Source: Torymus aiolomorphi (taxonomy: Eukaryota > Arthropoda > Insecta > Hymenoptera > Torymidae). From it: a DNA stretch of 64,000 nucleotides. The notes under the pieces were generated by a model. It had not been told where the DNA came from and ran no database searches. It saw only the letters and a program-made list of their open reading frames with translations. Shown here piece after piece: positions 58,881 to 64,000 of this stretch. Every line of letters starts with the position of its first letter. Positions within the stretch are counted from its first letter, which is position 1. Location of the stretch: positions 38,711,195 through 38,775,194 of the forward strand of contig CM070876.1 of NCBI GenBank assembly GCA_036365515.1, in the 5' to 3' direction. Position numbers and translations under genes: made by a program.

Positions 58881-59029
58881 GCAACTTCTATACCACGGTC
58901 ACCACATTCAAGAATCAAATAAACAAAAAAGCTAAACTGGATCATACCGATGCATAATGTCTACAAATACTTAATATCAAAAATTGAAGATAGAAAAAAA
59001 GGCCTAAAACAATTACTTATCAGTAACAG

Positions 59030-59540
59030 CATGCCCGCGCATCTTTACGAAATTTCCCTCTGATTTTCACGGACCACTCCGGCAATTTCTGGCTTGCGCT
59101 CGTGCGCCATCCATTCGCGCAATTTGTCACGAATAACTTTTTCACAGCGCTATCCGCGCGCACTCGTACACTTTGGAAGTCGGCGCGGCGCGGCCGTTCG
59201 AGGGAGCGTGTACGCACCTGAGCCCCGCGCGCGCGCGCGCACGCCGAATAATAAACGGAGCTTTCTCTCACTTTGCGCGCGGCCGTAACGGCCATTGTGC
59301 CGGCTCGCACCCGCCGCGCTGCACTTTGCTAATAAGCAAGCCTCCCTTCGTCTGCGGCTCTCTATGTATATATCTGCGTGCGCGCATATTTTAGCCGGAC
59401 GTTGCGGAAGTTATGATTTATTGAAATTGGCTGTATATAATTACTAGCCTTGGCGCCGCATCACCTGTACGCGCGACGGCTGTGCCGTGGAAGACGTAAA
59501 CACGCCGCTGGAGTGGATTAGTATGTAGCAATGTCAGTGT
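59030..59540. promoter_or_regulatory. CpG-rich island
   Basis: A small CpG-rich block with abrupt borders. No coding frame or clear core promoter can be supported. Confidence 0.3.
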
Positions 59541-59749
59541 TAAAGGATGAAGATTATTTAGATCTGTATAGATAGTGTAATATCACTTTGTTAATGCGCT
59601 GGTTTTAAATTGTAATTTCTTTAACCTTTCAAATTAAAAATCTAAAATGTTCGACTATCACCAACGGTATAGAAAATATTTGTGTAATAAATGGCATATA
59701 ATAAATGCATGTACCTAGGTGAAAATAATTTTTTTAGCATTTATAACAT

Positions 59750-59868
59750 TGCTTCCTCCTAGAGGAAGCTTTGTGATAGTAATTTTTTGAGTTGTTGTAA
59801 AAACATGTTATAATTGATATTTGAGGTGTTAGGAACCAAAATACATGATTTTTGAAAAATGTCTGTAT

Positions 59869-59906
<38 letters not shown>

Positions 59907-61080
59907 CTGGATCTCAGCTTCTACTCGATCGATTTTAACCGGACAAGTCTCATTCGTTTTGTTTTTTTTGTGTGATGGCGGTCAAAATCCGTTTTTTGAT
60001 TGGGCCGATTCGTTTTTGTTTTATTTCGAATTTTCGATTTTCTCAAAATTGTTTTTGGCTTTTTTTCAATGATAGAATCGAGATATTTAAATCTGATGGG
60101 TAGCATTCGAAAGTGCGTAAAAAACCTATAATTTCAAAAAAAAAAATTTATCTAGCTATCCCGGTTCTCTTGTTATTGACAAAAACGTGTTTTTTTTTAA
60201 AAAGCTTATAACTCCGAAACTAAACGGTCAATTTTTTTGAGAAAAATCACGATAATGCAGAATATAAATAGCTATAAGCTCTAAAAATTTGAATCCATTC
60301 TTTTGGTTAGTTTTTGAGAAAAAAATTGAAAAATGAAAAAAACGAGTTTTCTATGTCCAACGATTACGGAAGTAAAATTGACTTAATCGCTTTAAAATTC
60401 CTTGTAGAGGTAGATTTTGTATAGTTCTCGGTCGAGTTCTTTGAGCAAAATGATTGGTGTAGAAATTTCAGAGATATTTGAGGTTAAAGTTTTTTTAACC
60501 TTTTTTTCAAATAGTAATTTCTCGAGAACGGCTCTATGTATCCGGATCGGATGGGTAGCATTCGAAAGAGAATTAAAATATCTATATTTGGAAAAAAAAT
60601 TTATGTCTAGCTATCACAGTTCTTTTGTTATGAACAAAAACAAAAACGTGTTTTTTTTAAAAAAGCTTATAACTCCTTAATCCTATCTCCTATCTTCAAA
60701 AAATGATGGATTAGTTATGATATCAATTTATTAGTGGTTTGGTTGGTGGGTGTAACGGGTTGCTAGGTCACAAAAACAAAAGTGGTGTAGTTTCGATAAA
60801 ATCACAGCTCTCATCGCGCGCTTCGAGAATACTAGTGATGTTATATATGTATATATGTATATATTATGTTAAACCTGGAACATTCTTGCCGGTTGATATA
60901 AATAAATAAATGAATGAATAAATTTGAAAATTAATACTTTTTAATCTTCAAAATAAATTTAATTATAATTATGGCATAATTTGTTGCAAAAATTATAAAT
61001 TTTGTTATTAAAAATTAATTAAAGGAATCACAAAATTAAGTTTGAGGAAGCAACGGGCCAATGAATTGGCAGCGGTTTTT
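59750..61080 (+). mobile_element. HINE-like repeat, copy F
   Basis: Starts TGCTTCCTCCTAGAGGAAGC, then TTTGTGATAGT. A (GT)n tract spans 59873-59906. Body motifs match copy E (CTCGAGAACGGCTCTATGTA, CATTCGAAAGAGAATTAAAA). It ends GAGGAAGCAACGGGCCAATG, then AATTGGCAGCGGTTTTTTTT. A stretch at about 60725-60920 (from TTAGTGGTTTGGTTGG to AAATAAATAAATGAATGAAT) is absent from the matching place in copy E and may be a later insertion. Confidence 0.78.
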
Positions 61081-61469
61081 TTTATTTCATTTTGAAGTTG
61101 TTAACAATAACTTTTGATTCCTGTATTTTTTCGAGTTTTTTTCGAGTAAAAGTTCGAAAAAAAGTTCGGTCATGGTTAGGTTATAAATGTGTTTTGAGCT
61201 TTTGAACCGTTTTAAAATGCGAATGATTTCAATACACGATTTGATCATTTACACTATTATATTCAAGTTTATTAAAAAAAATAGGAAGAATGTTTCGAAT
61301 TACTCGTCTCACCCCTACGGCATATACATTTAAGGACTATAAAAAAATCTGTAATTTACACGGCTTTTCATGCATTAAAAATTCGATGTATCCAATGTGG
61401 AATATACGCCCAATACAAAGCACTTGGTCCCTATATATACTATACCAAAAGTTGTATGTCAAGAAAGGC

Positions 61470-61800
61470 GATTACAAAGTTTTTTTTCCTCGACGAGCAG
61501 CCCACACCGAGGGATCACGCTTGTGTGAGCCGCGATACTGGTGTATTCATCCGCACACATTGCGGCTTGTGCGCCGGGGAAAGTTAGAAGGGGGAGTAAC
61601 ACTAGGGTCGCGTCGCGCAAAACGCCCCGGGCCAGCGCGCTATAGGGGGGGCATGCGCACTCGGCGAGATGCAAAGTCGGAGCCAGCCGCGCGCAAGTGG
61701 ATGACGGGTGGCGCCGTGTCGACCGCGATTTTCAATGCTTGGCGTGCAAAAACAAAGTTCCGATGCGCCGCCGGCTTAAGTAACTAAATATATCTTTCAT
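61470..61800. other. CpG-rich block
   Basis: A short GC-rich block inside AT-rich DNA. The 165-codon plus-strand frame at 61290-61787 crosses the composition boundary and has no recognisable domain, so it is not called a gene. Confidence 0.25.
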
Positions 61801-62099
61801 CGGCGAGCGTATTTCATCCAATCGGATTTGCTTGAATTGCGGCCTGATGTATTGTTTTTTACATTAAAACACGAGTAGCCTGAATTATATAGTAAAAAAA
61901 TATATACATAAACTTCTTATTGTGTATTATAAGATTTCGTATAAGAATTGAAGAAATTGAGGGCAGAGTATTTTTCAAATTCAATAAGGCATGATCAGTG
62001 GCGAGGAGCCTAATAAATTTCACAGCGGAATATATTAGAGGGATACAAATGATCCTTAGGAGTAGGCGCAGAGTTTAAAGTTAGAATGAGCTAAATCAA

Positions 62100-62860
62100 G
62101 GGGCAGCGCAGCGGTTATTGGTGCGTGTGAGGCGGTTTTCTAGGAAAGAGGCGGGCATATTGACATGTCTCCTATACGCAGAGGCGACAAGCCGCCGCGA
62201 AGGAGTTGGCGATCTCTAGAGAGAGAGACACGCTGGCAGTCGCGCGGCGGAGAATCTCGTAATGCCGTTATCCCGCATTAAAGCGCTATCACACGAGCTC
62301 GGCCGCGCGCTCGAGCAGCCGCTCGTGCGGACGAGCTTATTGAATTGTGTCATCCAAGAATAAGGGCTAACGCGCTGCATCCAATTTCAGCTGCTTAATT
62401 AATTCCCTCCAATTCGCTGCCGCCGTTCCCGCTCGCTCGCGCGCGCGCCTTCTGTATTAATAAAGCAGGCCGACGACGCCGCGGCGGCGGCTAACGTCGT
62501 CAGCCGGCAAGCACATTCCTTAGTTACCCACTTGCTTTCGCGCTTTCCGCGCGTGCAAGCGCGAGCGTGTGTATATACATCTATATACGGCTGGGCCTCC
62601 GCTAATAAAACATTCAATTCGCTGCTGCAGCCGAATTTCTTTTAATTGGCACGAGCGCCTTCGCCATTTCTCCCGCTCTTGCCAATCTTTCTCGCTTGCT
62701 AACTCTCTCTCTCTCTCTCTCTTTCTCTCGCGCGTAAACTCTTCGCTTGGAGTTGCAGCAACTGTGGTCTGCTGCGTAGGCTTTGTGTTGCCTAGGAGGC
62801 TCAGAAGATTGCTTACTTTCTGCTTTACTTCTTTTCTTGTATAGAAAATACGCACATCTT
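62100..62860. promoter_or_regulatory. CpG-rich island
   Basis: CpG-rich with a (CT)n tract at 62702-62722 and Arg/Ala-type frames on both strands. Possibly a promoter region. Confidence 0.3.
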
Positions 62861-63427
62861 ATATACTTTATATAAAGAAATACTTTGTTCAGTGTAACTC
62901 TCTCGTTCTTATATTGATAAAAATAAAATAATTTCTTTTGAGAACCGCAATATTTTTAGATTTGTTTTTTCTTTATTATTTGTCAATTATCTTTTTCTTA
63001 GCACTTGATCAATTTCATTTTTAGGAATTGGTATGGCTAATAAGCGTGCAATCTAATAGCGTATGCTAAAGTTCGATTAATACGTAATTGATCATTAGTA
63101 CAAAGTTCCTAAACGTATTTCCAATCACAATCAAAATTAATCAACAGTAGTCGGTATAATGTTTATAAATTATTACGATAATAATTAGTATCGGCAACGT
63201 CTAATTGATCCAATGATGTTATAATCAATCAATTCATGTTTAAAATCAAAGTAATCCGCTTCTGATTGTAGTTGGAATGGAACTGGCATTTCCACAAATT
63301 CTTCATCAATAATAATTGAAAATGCAATTTTAATTATCGATATAACATGCGTATTTAATAATTTTGTTGCAAAATTGGATACCATTCTAAAAACACATTT
63401 TATTTACAAGACATTCAATTTCTTAAT

Positions 63428-63544
63428 TTACTCTCTCTAAAGTTGAATTAGTGAAAAAACCACTAAACATTAGTTAAAATAGCTCCACCGTAGAATTAGC
63501 GAATTTTTAGTAGTTTTTTTAGTAATTCAACTATAGAGAGTAAA
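63428..63544. mobile_element. 117-bp palindromic MITE
   Basis: The left arm TTTACTCTCTCTAAAGTTGA, then ATTAGTGAAAAAACCACTA, is inverse to the right arm, TAGTAGTTTTTTTAGTAATT, then CAACTATAGAGAGTAAAA. Nearly the whole element is one hairpin. No duplication was assigned. Confidence 0.7.
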
Positions 63545-64000
63545 ACAGGATACAAATTTCTTTTCTAACAATTTTATCTAACTAATGTCCTTCTTAATCA
63601 TTTTTGCGTACCAATTTGAAACATTATTTATACGCGACCGATATTATCCCTAGAAAACCTTCACATGTAAGAACCATATTAAGTAAATAATGCAATGTAT
63701 TAGATACAACAAATGTTCGGCGCTCCTAACGTATTAAAACTTTGTTTTTCGTAGACTAACGAGTTGATATTTGAACCTGCTTATTACAATTCTTCGTTCG
63801 ACTTGCCGTCTGACAGATGTCGATAACGCAGTTTACTAGCTGTAATGCCATTACTGTCACTCTCTCTCTCTCCCTCAAGGGGGGATAGCCGATGCGAAAG
63901 TTGCTTAATATAGTGATTTTACGTTCACCCCTTCATCAAGCAGCTTATAACGACCGAAGCGACGGCCGAGTGCGCAGCTCCGCCGCGCTCAAAGTAAAAG

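Noticed and set aside
61290..61787. 165-codon plus-strand frame
   Set aside because: Crosses from AT-rich to GC-rich DNA with abrupt change of composition and no recognisable motif.

Overview
This is eukaryotic nuclear DNA, most likely from an insect. I lean towards a hymenopteran, but only as an inference. The background is very AT-rich, and sharp CpG-rich islands with (GA)n/(CT)n tracts break it up. There are no operons, Shine-Dalgarno sites or prokaryotic gene spacing.

The one host gene I recognise with confidence is a cGMP-dependent protein kinase (PKG type I, insect foraging/for). Its N-terminal coding exon lies on the minus strand at 15639-16054. It encodes an acidic/Gln-rich leader, a coiled-coil dimerisation zipper and the autoinhibitory RAQGISAEP segment, and ends at a phase-2 splice donor. 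A TATA box lies about 550 bp upstream at 16601-16609. No cyclic-nucleotide-binding or kinase exon is visible to the left, so 1-15638 is probably intron. Other CpG-rich islands (7.1-8.3, 30.7-31.8, 33.0-35.3, 43.1-45.0, 51.4-52.2, 52.8-53.4, 55.9-56.6, 59.0-59.5, 61.5-61.8 and 62.1-62.9 kb) look like promoters or untranslated first exons. One at 43.5-43.9 kb may hold a coding exon.

The rest is mobile DNA. The centrepiece is a nested composite at 18950-27834. The host element is a pogo/Tigger-like Tc1-mariner transposon with a transposase gene of at least seven exons, damaged by one nonsense codon and one frameshift. A 2.56-kb hAT-type fold-back element (perfect 13-bp TIRs, perfect 8-bp TSD) sits in its 5' region; its arms are inverted arrays of a ~91-bp satellite, and a 179-bp poly(A) retroposon lies inside one arm. 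A 1.9-kb hairpin-ended repeat has inserted into the last transposase exon.

That hairpin-ended repeat is the dominant family of the window. It has six sizeable copies (A 4.9-6.5, B 25.5-27.5, C 35.8-38.7 interrupted by D 36.7-38.3, E 48.7-50.2, F 59.8-61.1 kb) plus terminal fragments at 17.1 and 20.0 kb. One end is a GCTTCCTC/GAGGAAGC hairpin followed by a (TG)n microsatellite. The other is a GCCAAT/ATTGGC hairpin followed by a T-run. The layout best fits a non-autonomous Helentron (HINE/DINE-1-like) family.

Smaller elements include hAT-type MITEs with 8-bp TSDs (279-502, 4463-4687, 18769-18922), a TTAA-flanked fold-back (39243-39937), a TA-flanked Tc1-like element (689-1791), a triple-hairpin tandem array (28.1-28.7 kb) and non-LTR retrotransposon fragments (18.2 and 29.7-30.0 kb). 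No rRNA, intact tRNA or CRISPR array was found.
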